This document shows, piece by piece, positions 35,173 to 46,600 of a stretch of 64,000 nucleotides of DNA. The position numbers and the translations under genes are program-made. This stretch comes from Lagopus muta (lineage: Eukaryota; Chordata; Aves; Galliformes; Phasianidae): NCBI RefSeq assembly GCF_023343835.1, contig NC_064437.1, forward strand, positions 5,036,001 to 5,100,000, given 5' to 3'. Every line of letters starts with the position of its first letter. Positions within the stretch are counted from its first letter, which is position 1. Below the pieces are notes generated by a model. It made no database searches. It saw only the letters and a list, made by a program, of their open reading frames with translations, and was not told the DNA's origin.

Positions 35173-35340
35173 GTTACCAAGGCAGCTTTCACTCAATACA
35201 AAACTGTTTCCACTATGGAGACTGCTACAGAACAATGGACCAGTCTGTCACCAGTGATGTGCTAACAGGGGAATCCCATTGCTTTAATCCTCTGAGGCAT
35301 AATGGCTATCACATACTCAGTGCACCTTTAGCTTCAACAG
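35173..35340 (+). CDS. GLIS1: GLIS1 coding exon: conserved aromatic/Cys C-terminal segment
   Basis: This 168-nt exon enters in phase 1 and leaves in phase 1. It encodes GYQGSFHSIQNCFHYGDCYR, TMDQSVTSDVLTGESHCFNP and LRHNGYHILSAPLASTG. GYQGSFHSIQ, YGDCYR, FNPLR-NGYH and the final ATGY-type junction all match human GLIS1 as recalled, making this one of the most diagnostic exons. The regularly spaced aromatic residues suggest short interaction motifs rather than a folded domain (inference). Acceptor is CTGTTTTCAG and donor is GTAATT at 35341. Confidence 0.95.
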
Positions 35341-38300
35341 GTAATTTATTCTGCCTATAAAAAATTATCTGTATGATATTTTTAGCAGGATGGGAAATAA
35401 CATATTTTGAAGTCAGTATTATTACAAAAATATGTTTGCACTTGAAACTCAGTCACTGAAATTCATCTGGATCTATAAAAATCCCACAAGGAAAGCAGTT
35501 TTTTTCTTTAGTTCTATATTGGTCTAACAGGCAGGTTTTCCTTTAGTTATGCTGGATGTCAGAGAGAACACAAACCTTCAGGAGACCTGACACATTTACT
35601 GTGTGGGCTATTCATTGTACATGTCTTCACATGTGCTCAGGCAGGTTTTTCTGATCAGACTGTAGTTGAGAACATAGTCAGCAAGATTCAGGAGAAAGGA
35701 GCAGCAGCAGGAACTTCCTGTCTGTCTAAGGATAAACGGATGGCTTTGCTTTACAACACTGATATTTACAAAATTGAAAGACACTGCTTTGAGAAATTCC
35801 ACTAAAAGTATTTGGTAGTTCCTTTTCATTTGGAAGCTCTTTTCCATTTGTGTACTGCACATTCATTGCAGCTGTATTTCCCTGTTCAGCGGCGGATTTG
35901 CATGGAGTAAAATTCTCTGTGAGTTACAGTATTTAGAAGACTATGATATTTCAATCAGTACTTAGTTTTGCATTTTTCTTTTTAAACTATAATAAGAATT
36001 AATAGAATTACTGAAATCAAACGGAGTATTGTCAGAGCTATGAAATACCATCATTTACTCCATTCTTTACTTACATGTCACTCAACAAATTTTTCTTCAT
36101 GTTTGCATTCAGAGAGCATCTCAGCTAGGGACAATACTGAAAACATATGTTTAAATGCTCTTTGAAATGGGGCCTGAGTCAGACCACAAAATTAGAGCTG
36201 ACTTTCCTGTTTGTTTTGTATTAAAGGAGTCTCTGTTCAGAGAGTGCATGCATTTGTCTCGTGTTCCTTACTAGAAAGTGTATGCATCAGTGATTAACAC
36301 AAGGGAAAAGTTGAAGATGAAGTTTCAACTTCAACTTTGAATTCTTTTGTGTTAGTCATAAGTTTGATGTTACTAAAACAGTTTCTTCATATTAACGTCA
36401 AATTTCAAGTTCATATTGACAGACTGCAATATTTAAAGAACAGACTAAATAAACTTTCCAAAAGAAATTGTAGGAGCAAAGAATAATACTGTGGCAAGTC
36501 ACCAACTTCAACAACAGTTGATTTTTATGTCTGGGGCTAAACTATTATGAAACGTTTCTCTGTAATATTTTTATTTTTATACTGGTTACTGAGGTATGCA
36601 AATACTTAGAGACTGAAGCATAAATGTGGATGAAATGATATTTATATATCTATTATACAAACGTATACAAATCTTGGCTCATCTTTTTGTGTATAAAATA
36701 GAACCATTCAGGTTTGCAAGATTCATCAAGGCTAGCTATTAATTTTTTTCAGCCTTTTATAGCACCGTTAATATTAAATGAGTTCTCATCTCACAGGAAT
36801 GCCAAATGTGACTGGCAAACAGCTGTTCCATGAATTACATTAACAGTCAATAAATTTTTATTTTCAGTTCAGGACTTTGGGTAGTTTATTCTATCTGGAA
36901 TCTAATAACGATCCCTCAGGTGTATGCTTATCTTGGGTTTTGTCCATCTGTGGTTGTGTGTTCACCCTGTATACAGACTCATCAAATACAAATTAGCCTA
37001 TCATAAACACAAATCTTATCAAAATTCTGATCACTCCACTTGGGATGATACATAGCACAGCACAGATAAGCAGGCTGGATTCATCTTTCAGGGACGTAGG
37101 CCGTATGCCGCATGCCAGAATTCTACGGACGTCAGAATTTGACCCGTGAACTACCTCTTAATTAGTGTGTGGTAGGAAAATGCATAAATGTAAATAAGTA
37201 GAGAATTTTGCCTCTAATAATAAAACCAGTATAAGATAGTAAAACGCCTTAGATTCTAAGGACTGAGCTGACATTTCTTTCTGAAATAAGGATTGGCTGT
37301 TCAGGACTCCAGGCTCTGTCATTACCAGGTGCCACACAGCCTGAAGGCCTCACTTAAAGCCTGGTGCAGTTAGATTCAGCCACATCTGGGTACACGGTGC
37401 TTGTGGTGTTAAGCAGCCTGAAAGGATAAGAAACACGAAACAGAACAAACATCCTTATTTTATAGAAGGGAAACTGGGGCACAAAAAAACTAAGTTGTTT
37501 CTTAATGTCTCCTCTATCGGGCTGAGAATGGAGCCAGGCCCCAGTGCCTTAACCGTGAGGGTCAGCCATCCACACGTTGACTTGCAATTCACATGAGTGA
37601 GATTAGTAAGACATTTTCTCCATCAGGCAGTTAGTTCATGGGCATGTTCTTAGCAGGAAGAAGGATCTTGCTCCATATGTTGCCTCAGCTGACTTAATGC
37701 TACTAGTGGTTATTTAAATTTTGATAGGCGGGCTCTTGATTCGGAGGGTCAGACCCCTCTGTTGAAGGTCATCCAGACACTATCTTCAAACCTCAACCCA
37801 AAGCAGGTGATAAGGTAAAACACAATATGCAGGTAACATAAAGGAGTCAATATTTCATGCAATGGTTGGGGGCAGTTAAGGCTTGATGATTGGGAGATGA
37901 TTGGAGAAGAAGGCTTAGGAGGCTGTCCAGGCCCTCAGCAGATAGTGCCATGGGGTATTAGGAGGAACTGCACAGCAATGCAAGAAGTGTGGACCCAGGG
38001 TCAGATGCTGAAGGGAGAAGGACAGGGTAAGGGGTGAACACAGTCAACATGAAGTAAGGAAAGTTGCAAGTTCAACTCAGACAGGTGAGCAACAAGCAGC
38101 ATGGTGAGCCTGGGTGGGCTAAGAATGAGACATGGTGCACAGCCCCTTCTGCACATCCCATAGCCTAACTCGCCCCAGACACTTGTCTATACAGACCTCA
38201 CCTCTGCAGTATGTGGAGATCCAACAAATGTGGGATCCAAATTTCTCTAAGATCTAAAGAGCAGCTGGGAGACAGATGGAATATTTTCCAAAAGGAAAAA

Positions 38301-38643
38301 CACACAAAACAAGAGGACAACATCACTTTTAGTACACATTTAGTAGGATCCTTGCCCGTTCATTGTTTTGCCATCCTATTCTGATAATAACTGTAAAGTC
38401 TCAAGGGAGTCGTATTGATACTTGTACTGCCCTTGAACATGAGTAGCTTTCTGCAGAAATGAATGGGAGCCTCATACACTATGACACAAGTGCCCATGGA
38501 GATTAGTTTGTGTATCTCCTGGGTAAGGCTTTGATGGTAAATCCTATTGTCTTTTCATTAACGCTGTACTGCATTCAAACTTTGCTTCCTGCCTTATATG
38601 TACTGGTCCTAAATCATGTCCATACAACTTGTCACGCTTTCAG
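35341..38643 (+). other. GLIS1: GLIS1 last intron (3.3 kb)
   Basis: This phase-1 intron has donor GTAATT and acceptor ACGCTTTCAG ending at 38643. It contains an imperfect 60-nt inverted repeat at 36295-36354 and octamer motifs at 35896-35903 and 36596-36603. No CR1 or LTR was recognised; the block at about 37730-38270 differs in texture (purine-rich) but was not identified. Confidence 0.8.
36295..36354. repeat. Imperfect hairpin-forming inverted repeat
   Basis: The outer arms (36295-36307 against 36342-36354) give 13 pairs including two G-U, and the inner arms AAGTTGAAG (36308-36316) against CTTCAACTT (36329-36337) pair perfectly. A 4-nt bulge sits at 36338-36341 and the loop is 12 nt. The size is miRNA-precursor-like, but the loop can refold with the arms and there is no evidence of expression. 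Confidence 0.5.
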
Positions 38644-38780
38644 GCTATGATGCAGTCTCTGAAGCACAGTGTGTATCTGAAGACATGGTCTCCAATGGAA
38701 CCGATGAGAATGGATTTTTCCAAAATGGCGCCTTTGATCACTGCTTGAATCACATTCCTCCCATCTATACAGATACCTAA
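38644..38780 (+). CDS. GLIS1: GLIS1 last coding exon: conserved C-terminus and stop
   Basis: This exon has 137 coding nt (entering in phase 1) and ends with TAA at 38778-38780. It encodes GYDAVSEAQCVSEDMVSNGT, DENGFFQNGAFDHCLNHI and PPIYTDT. The GFF-NGAFDHCL-HIP-IYTDT ending is the signature C-terminus of GLIS1 as recalled from human. It is better kept than the rest of the region outside the fingers, which suggests a functional end motif. Acceptor is CTTTCAG at 38637-38643. The minus-strand open frame over this exon is a shadow. Confidence 0.96.
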
Positions 38781-39300
38781 GAGCAGTGTTGACCTTACTT
38801 CCTTTACTATACCTATAACTGCGTATGTAATAACAAAGGTGTTCAAGTACTTTTATTTAGTCTGTATCCCTATACGTGCTCATTTAAATAAACACCTCAC
38901 ATTTACCAAACCATTTTATACACAAATAGCCTGTGTAAGATAATATTGGAACCTGTTCCTTGGCTGTGGCACTTTGAAATTCATGCTTTAAGGGAATGAG
39001 GAGCATTTCAAGCCGCTTGTTTTGTAAGTTCTCTTGATAAAGTGTAAATGTAAGTTATATAATAAACTTGTAAAGAGGGTTTTTTTCCCTGAAAAGTATG
39101 TTTCCATTTGAGAATGTCACTCCCTTTAATCAGTTTTTTTCTTAAATCACTGGTCAATTCTTCTCTTTTTTTTTAATAACTAAAAGGATTCTTTTTTTAA
39201 TCCCTGACCTCATGTATATAAAATTTTCATTTGCTCAGCTTGTTTTATATGTTCAATTTTACAAGAAAGCATTAAAAACTGGAAACAAGTGTACTGTCAT
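38781..39300 (+). other. GLIS1: GLIS1 3' untranslated region with candidate polyadenylation signals
   Basis: AATAAA hexamers occur at 38887-38892 and 39061-39066, and ATTAAA at 39271-39276. The 39061 signal is favoured because a G/T-rich stretch (GGGTTTTTTTCCCTG) follows about 12 bases later; this puts the main 3' end near 39085. The 38887 signal lacks a clear downstream G/T element. The exact end cannot be set from sequence alone. Confidence 0.6.
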
Positions 39301-39916
39301 TTCTTAAAATCATCGGTTTGCCTGGTGAGTCCTGATGAACTAAACACAGCTACACTGTGTTCACTCCCAACTTGTGGCAGCACAGGTGTGTTTAAAGCGA
39401 GCTCCTGGAAATGTCCCTGGTTTGTTTGGGAGAAGCATAAGAGAGGCCAGCAGTTTGGGTTAAACGAAGACTTGCCGTATCACTGGGAAACTATTAAAGT
39501 TAGCATCACCTTTCTGCTTGTACTACAAATGCAAACAGTGACAATAAAGTCCCTAGCTGGCTTTGGCAGTGTCCACCTGTGACTGACTGTGCCTCCTGCC
39601 CCCTGTGCTGTAGGACATGGCCTTGACCACAGGGCAGAGCTCTTGCGAAAAGATTTTTATTTGTTTTCCAGCTGGTCCCTGATAGAAGTCTGTGAAGAGG
39701 ACACCATACTGACACCAGAAGTCCTTCCCACACTACTGTGCCTTCAGCAGGAACAGAGGTGCCACATGAGGAGCATGGCAGCCTGTGGTGGCTGCCCCGT
39801 GCCCACTTGGGCTACTTGAAATGCTCCTGATGCCCAAGACATTCCTCACCACCACACAAATCTTCACAAGCATCACGACTAAGGGCACCTAGATGGAGCA
39901 TCACTCGATTTCTGGC

Positions 39917-39941
39917 AAAAAAAAAAAAAAAACAAAAAAAA
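39917..39941 (+). repeat. A-rich tract
   Basis: Sixteen A residues, one C and then eight A. It may be the tail of an unrecognised retroposed sequence or simple slippage. Confidence 0.85.
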
Positions 39942-40574
39942 CCTTCATTTACAGCTCATAGTTACCTGAGTTATCATAGGGCACCTTTGGAAAGCTCACA
40001 CTGGGTCAGAACTGCCCAGTGACTGCAGATGTTGCTTTCCTCTTCTGCTCTCCTCTCTGTTACCAGGATCTGCTTGGCAGCCTCATGCTCATACAATGTT
40101 TTCAATGCTTATCTTGTGCCAGGCACGCTAGTGCCAAAACCCAACTCTTCGTTCTCAGCCTTGTAAGCCAATTAGCTGCTCCCCAGAGGAACAGCCTAAA
40201 ATAAGAAGCAGCTGCTAGGAGATTTCTTGTCTCCACGAAGGACTGTCAGAAAAAATATCAGGCACCTGGCTTCAGCAAAGTAGCAAATTCCAAAGGAAAA
40301 AAAAGTCCTTAATTCAGTGGCACGCTAGGAAAATACTGCATTTTGCATAACCAGAATCCCCTGAGCAGACCCCAAACTAAATGGAGTGAAGTGGCATTAA
40401 TAGGTCCACAGCGCCATGCTTTTCCTTAAAGTCACAAAGTTATACAACCATAACAGATACATACACTTGTAAAGCACAATTTGATGGTAACGTGTGAACC
40501 TGGCAGCCAAAGTATTGGGGAAAACACAGTATCTGAATAAGCCCAGAGGTCTCCAATGGTCCATCCACTCCATG

Positions 40575-40612
40575 TGTTTATGTTGGTTGATGAGAAACTC
40601 AATATGAGCTAG
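40575..40612 (+). mobile_element. Small CR1 LINE fragment, sense (internal part)
   Basis: The string GGTTGATGAGAAACTCAATA followed by TGAGCTAGCAGC matches the internal CR1 block 'ggttgatgagaagctcaacatgagccggcaa' that precedes the 3' region. Only about 40 bp are convincing; flanking sequence is too diverged to extend it. Confidence 0.45.
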
Positions 40613-43600
40613 CAGCCTGGGGTTCTGCTCCTACATGAGTATCAAGCACCCTGGTGCTGCTGTGCTTCTCCTCAGCCACACATGCCTCTGTAACCCTGGA
40701 TGCCATTTTACAACAGCATTTTTAGCACCAAGGCCAATTTGGGCTAACCAGCAAGCCTACATGGATGCATTTTACTTGTTTCTCTGCGCCTGTTAGTCTA
40801 CAGGCTGTACAGGTTGCACCCTGTCAGTGTACATGAATATGCCTCTGTACCCAATCTAGCTTTCTGTTCTCAAGAAATCTGAGTGAAATTTGAGTGAAAC
40901 TCAGACATTCAGGAAGTTTTAGTTACTAGAGGTGCATAGGGGAACCTTTTATGAACAGTTCCTCAAAATCTCGAGCTCTGCAGGACTGCAGACCCAGCTA
41001 GAAACCCATTAATTGTGGCTGCCTGCCCGCCCCTCCCTGGCAGCTCTGAGTCACCGTTCCTCTCCTACAATTACATTTTAAAAGGCTCCAAATTATACTT
41101 CAAGCTTTTGATTGCTGCCACATTTGGTTTTCTGTCTTTTTCCTTATCTACTCAGATGTATCAGATTCTTTTGTCTCAGATGTAAGTCGTCCAAACTTAA
41201 GCAAGGAGGCAGGTAGCTCATTAACTGCCCACCAATAAAAACTCAGGAGCTTTTGAAGGAGAACTTAGAAAAATCATAACCAGAGCCCAGAAAAGCTGTA
41301 TTGGCTGAGACAACAAATCAAAATAATGCCTGTTTTCCAGTTAGTTGCAGACGTTAAAGGACCTTAAAAAAAATGATTAATCTTATTTCCTAAAAATTAA
41401 ATATATACTTCTAAAAATGACATTTTAAAGTTAAAAATACAAACCAAACAAATCTAAACATATTTGATCAATTAGAAAAATATTTATGTCCCAACATCCA
41501 GGCTGTTCAAAACCACACAATGATTCACAAAGGTTTGGGGAACTTAAAGCATAGCAGCTGTAGTGATGATTTAATTCCAGAATCTGTGTGAATAGAGTTT
41601 TTTGTAAATTAAAAGGTAGATTCAGAGAACTGCAAAGGCACTCATCTGAGTCTGCATGGTTTGGAAAGTTATCCACAATAAAACCATTAAAATATAGAAC
41701 AGCACGAGCTAATGGTTACTCGTGAGTTTGTGTGCTTCATTATTTCCTTTCATTACATTAAGTAGGGAAGCATCTCATGTAAGCTTTTCCTGAAGACATA
41801 AAGAGACCTTTCAATTCAATTTATTGCTTGGCAAGTTCCTGGTTGTGGTGCTGTAAAACCCCACCAACTAATACATATAATAACTGGAGTTAGGCTTCAT
41901 AATAGTAGAAAATTATTACTCTGCGGAATTAAAATAGAACTGTGGGTTCCAGTTGACTGTCGGATACTTTTTCAATCTAGGCAACAGAATTCAAATAACA
42001 AATTACAGCACTAATTTATAAATAGCCACAAATCATTTCCCCAGTGAGCGAAAAGCCCATTTACTCTGTGCATACTCTCTCCATGTGCACAGTATGCTTT
42101 AGGAATGACTGAATTAAGATGACCTACAGTGGCCAATCAAGCTGGGAGAAAGAAAATGAATTTCAAGTTGATACTGAAGCAGCTAAAGCACTTTCTTCCA
42201 CTTTCCACCAGCTGGGAAGCAAGCCAACTGTTCTGCAGGACTGCTAATTTTTTAATATAACCAAGCTCAAGCTTTTCACTGTATAGAAAACCAAAGTACT
42301 TACTCTTTTCCCTTTTACTAGATGCAGTACTTCAGAAGCTACAGAAGCAATCTTCCTTTCAGTGCTACAGAGGTGCCTGTGCAAGTGAGCCTATGAGATG
42401 TACAGATGTGGTGCATCACAACAAAGTAACACTATTTACACTGGAATTGTGGTGTGGTAACACAACGCAGGAATTTGTGAGAGCAAAGCTTCAGGCCTGC
42501 AGTATGAAAGTTGAAGCCTGTGGCAGGTATCAACTACACCCCCATGGAAAGGAAAGCGAGTACCCTTTCAAATCATATTTTCTAGTTACATCAGCAGCAG
42601 GGACAGCTGTTGCTTGTGGAAAGGCTTTCTTGCTTCTTAGACTGTCCTTTCAACTGGGTAACTGGTAAAGGTCCAACAAAACAAATTCCAGAGCACAGTA
42701 AGAGCACCAGTTTAATACTGCAATAGATGTCAGTTATGCAAGCAGAGTGGGGGGAAAAAAAAAAGGTTCTTAAAACAACAACCAAGTATGTGAAAGCAAA
42801 CAGCAACTGTAAATTGAATTTAAATTGCCTAAGAGTAAAATATTTCAATGTTTTCTGTTCTGATCTTATTAAAACCTATGTAAGTGCGGTTCAGTCCTCC
42901 AGTAACGCATTTATTTCAATTTAGAAGATCAGCGCAACAGAAGACGTGAAAAATATCCAGTCTGTATCATTTGATTCACTGACAGTTAAAAGCCACTGGA
43001 GCACACCCTCCTGAGAAAAGCCCTTCCATCTGCAGTGCCACCAAAAGCTCCTCTCAGCTTAAATTTCAAAGCAAGCTGCAAACTCAAGATCTTAAGTCAT
43101 TTGGAAGTCAGCAGAATAAGAGCTGCAGACCTCTACATTGTCAAAGCTTCACAAATAGTTTGCATACATTGGCTTCGTGGGCTTTCAGCTGCTTACAGCT
43201 GCAAAACAGGTCAAACCATGGCAGGCAGTTTTCTTTAAAGTGTCTAAACCATAGGAATTCCCAGTCTAGCTAAAGCTCTAATGAAACTGAGCTTTCTAGC
43301 TGATTTCCACTCAGATGAAAAGAAGTTTGTCCATTCCTTTGGCAAAAGATTTTTGTAGTGGTGCTAAAGCCAGAAAAAAGTCAAATAACTCTTCTGCACT
43401 AACAGATTTTCTGGCTGGAGCCAGTACCTCTCACTCAAACTCAAATGAGTCAACTTTAAAAATGTATTTCTGGCTCTGAGTTATATAGCAGTTCCCTTCA
43501 ATTAATCAAGGACACCAATAAAAGCATGATGTTAATTTTTAAACTTTTACTTCTATTGGCCTGCTTGATTTCAAAGTGTTTTTCCTTTCCCCCTGGGAGA

Positions 43601-46600
43601 GGCTGTATCTCTGTCCCATCAAACCGTGCCTTGGTGGAGAGCAGCAGACCAGGACTTGCCACTGGGCACAGGGATGATCCAGAGACAAGGGAGGACATGA
43701 GGAGACCCTGGATGGGGATAAGGCTAGGAAAGGAATGGATTACGCTGCTTTACTGGAGGATCAACCCCACCTCTCAGCTTTTCCTCAGTTCAGGAGGACA
43801 CCGTAACACCCGTCTCCCAGCAGCATCAGCAGCAAGAGGAGCCCCAGAGCAGCATTTCTCCTCCCAGCATCTGATCGCAGTATGAGGTCCAGACACAGGA
43901 TCCAGGATTTTCCTCTTAAATAAGGGATGGCTTTACTTTACCCTGCCCCAGACATCCAGAAGTTACACTTCAGCTTCCTCTCAGGCACTAGGAATGGAAA
44001 TGTGCCTCCAAAGTGGGAGTCAGTCCATCCCAGGAAGGTGCCAAGGAGTCCAAAGATGGATATTAAAATCCAGACAACATAAATTCTGAGTAGGGTATCT
44101 TCCATAAAAAAAAAGAAAGCTGAGACTGTGGTCTGCCAGTGTCCTACATCCTTTCTCATGCATGCAGCACTCCGCTCCAAAACAGAGCACAGTCCCAAAC
44201 AGTGACCTGCATCACTTCTCTGAGCAAAACTGGGTAACTGTGGTGCCAAGAGAAACCCCTCTGAACACAAATTTGCACTGAGTATAACCCAAAGCCACAT
44301 GAATTTTTAGGCAGAGGGATAGGCTTTTTAAAGATGTCTGAACACTTAAAAAATGAAGAACGGGTCTGAATTGCTTTAATTTCATCTCTAGGATTTTGTT
44401 TCCTTCTGAAAATCCTCTGAGGTGCCTATTTGCATCTTTTGGCACATTCTGCAAATCGAGGCTATATTGCATAATAAGTTTTATTTCCTATCTCTTTGGG
44501 TCAAGAACCACACATTTGCCTGAGGAATTATCTATGGCACTGAAATTTGCTAGACTATAGATACAGCTTAATCTGGGAACAGGCACTGGAAACTGCCATG
44601 AAAGCAGTGTACAGAACACAGTGATTCTAGTCACACCAGATACCTGATACAGTTGGCAAAAAGGCAAAGCTAAACAAATGCAGGTTTACATTTTACTATT
44701 TAAAGAATAAAATATTCAACTTGAGTTCCATTAACACCTGTCAGGATTTTGGTACGTACTCAAATCCACATTTCTAATTTTATTGCTAAATAATCCCAAA
44801 CTTGGCAGTTGGAAGGTAAAATAAAATACCCATGCTAAACATCTGAAGCAAATTGTAGCTCTCTGGAAGAGCCCTTCTGCTGTATAAATGAAGGTCATAT
44901 GTATAAATGATTGGAAGCTTAAGGAAATATGTCTTCTGCTTTTCTAAATTGATAACACACACATATTGCATTAATATTCCCACATCAATTACTGGACATG
45001 TTCCTCGCTGTAAGAAAAATGGTAATTTTTTTAAAATAATCCCTTGAAATAAAATTCTTACACTAATACAATTAACTCTTGCCATGCAGAAAGAAAAGGG
45101 TTGATTTAATAAGCTGCATCCCAGACAAGCAGTTCGTTCAGTCCCTGGGGGTGATACAACCTGAGCAAAGCATGGTTTTGAGGAGTCCAGTCCTCCTCCC
45201 CTACTAAGGATGTGCCAGAGGTGATAGGACCTAGTGAGGACATGTCGGGAGGAAACAACCTAAAAATGCAGGGTTTGGTGTTACAGCAGAGGAAGGCAAA
45301 CTGATGGCAAACTTAGCAAGGAGCTCTGCTTATTCATTAACTGCAAAATAAACCCAGCATACGTGGCAGAAGGCTTCCTAATTGCATTCCGTCCATAAGG
45401 GGCAGCTCATGCCTGGCAGTGGGCACAGAGTGAGGCCTCACAGCAACACTGACCCCCAAATGTCCAGGCTTATGTGACAGCTGACAGTGGGTGCAGGGCA
45501 CACTGGACTGACCACTGAAGTCATGGGAGGGTCAGGGAAACCACCGCTGGCAATCATCACCTCCTTGGCTGCCACTGAGTCACTCTTGCCAGAAAGAACT
45601 TATTCCTAGGGCTCATAAAAATACTTCTGAAACACATTTTTTCCCTCTTCAAAGTGCCCCAGATTTCACTAAATGCCAAGTATTTTCCATCAAAGTTCCC
45701 AGGCTAAAATACACACTGAGCCATCTATAGGGTCTTCCTATATATGGCTATTGTATCTGGCCCAGTGTGCAGCCAGGCTTCTCCATTTCAGGTGGAGATG
45801 GTCTTGGCACAGATAGGAGAGCCCAGCTCCGGTCTCTGCACAGGAGGATGGCAGCAGTTTCAAGTTTATCATGGCTGACGTTGAGCACAGCAAGCAGAAA
45901 AAGGCAAACATTTTGATCTTTACTTTAGTTTTACATTGTATTATTTTTGACAGATTCCTTTATTTTCTGCTTTCTATTAGCTGATATAAAAGGACAGTTA
46001 TTTCCATTGACAAACATTTTGCATACTTCCTTTTTATCAAGCATCAGCATGTCCGTTTGTAGTTAGTTTTGCAAGACTAGCCACAAATGCTGCAGTGAAT
46101 GTGCATGTGTGCGTATCACAAGGCTCAGAGAAAAGCTTCTGCCTGCCCCCTGAGCATCCCCTTCCCTGCACATTTCCAGTTGCTAGTCCCTGACTTTTCT
46201 GATGTCTGTCTTTCCGCACAAGAGGGAGCTCAGGCTCTGGAATAATGGTATGAAAATGTCCTGCCCAGGCCCTGCTACTCTGCTGCTTCAAAAATGCCTC
46301 TCTCTTGTCCAAGGTTAGGCTTACAAGGATCCTTTTTCTGTTTAAAATTCATTCAAAGGTTACATTAGAGGTGAAACCCTGACAAGATGGCTTGCAAGGC
46401 TGCCTGCACTTGGACCGACAGCCATGGAGGAAAAAAACAAAAAAAAGCCAGTATAAAAGCAAAGTGCTGAGCAGCAAATGCTGGTTTCAGAGGAAGATAT
46501 TTGGTAGCTGCAGTATTTTTGACCCTTCTCTGCATGGAAGCTTGTTCCATACATTCACTACATGGGTGTTCATGGACAGTTTGTGACCTCCAGCCCACAC

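Larger units (their letters stand above)
1..39085 (+). other. GLIS1: GLIS1 gene, 3' part (transcription unit, 5' end outside window)
   Basis: GLIS1 is a nuclear Krueppel-like transcription factor with five C2H2 zinc fingers of the GLI/ZIC/GLIS type. The family binds G-rich GLIS sites and can activate or repress; GLIS1 is also known for promoting reprogramming to pluripotency. Seven coding exons are visible, joined by six complete GT-AG introns of about 3.3, 3.2, 6.1, 15.5, 5.4 and 3.3 kb. Exon lengths are 162, 111, 133, 145, 185, 168 and 137 nt, giving 1,041 nt (346 codons plus stop) with matching phases (0, 0, 1, 2, 1, 1). The paralogue GLIS3 was considered first, but the sequence after finger 5 and the IYTDT C-terminus match GLIS1 as I remember it. 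Exons for the N-terminus and fingers 1-2 must lie upstream. No promoter is in view. The end is set by a probable polyadenylation signal at 39061. Confidence 0.93.

Noticed and set aside
892..38780. Identity as GLIS3
   Set aside because: The finger exons fit either paralogue, but the post-finger exon (LHTS), the SRHHPLD segment, GYQGSFHSIQ and the IYTDT end match GLIS1 as recalled; the GLIS3 C-terminus is different.
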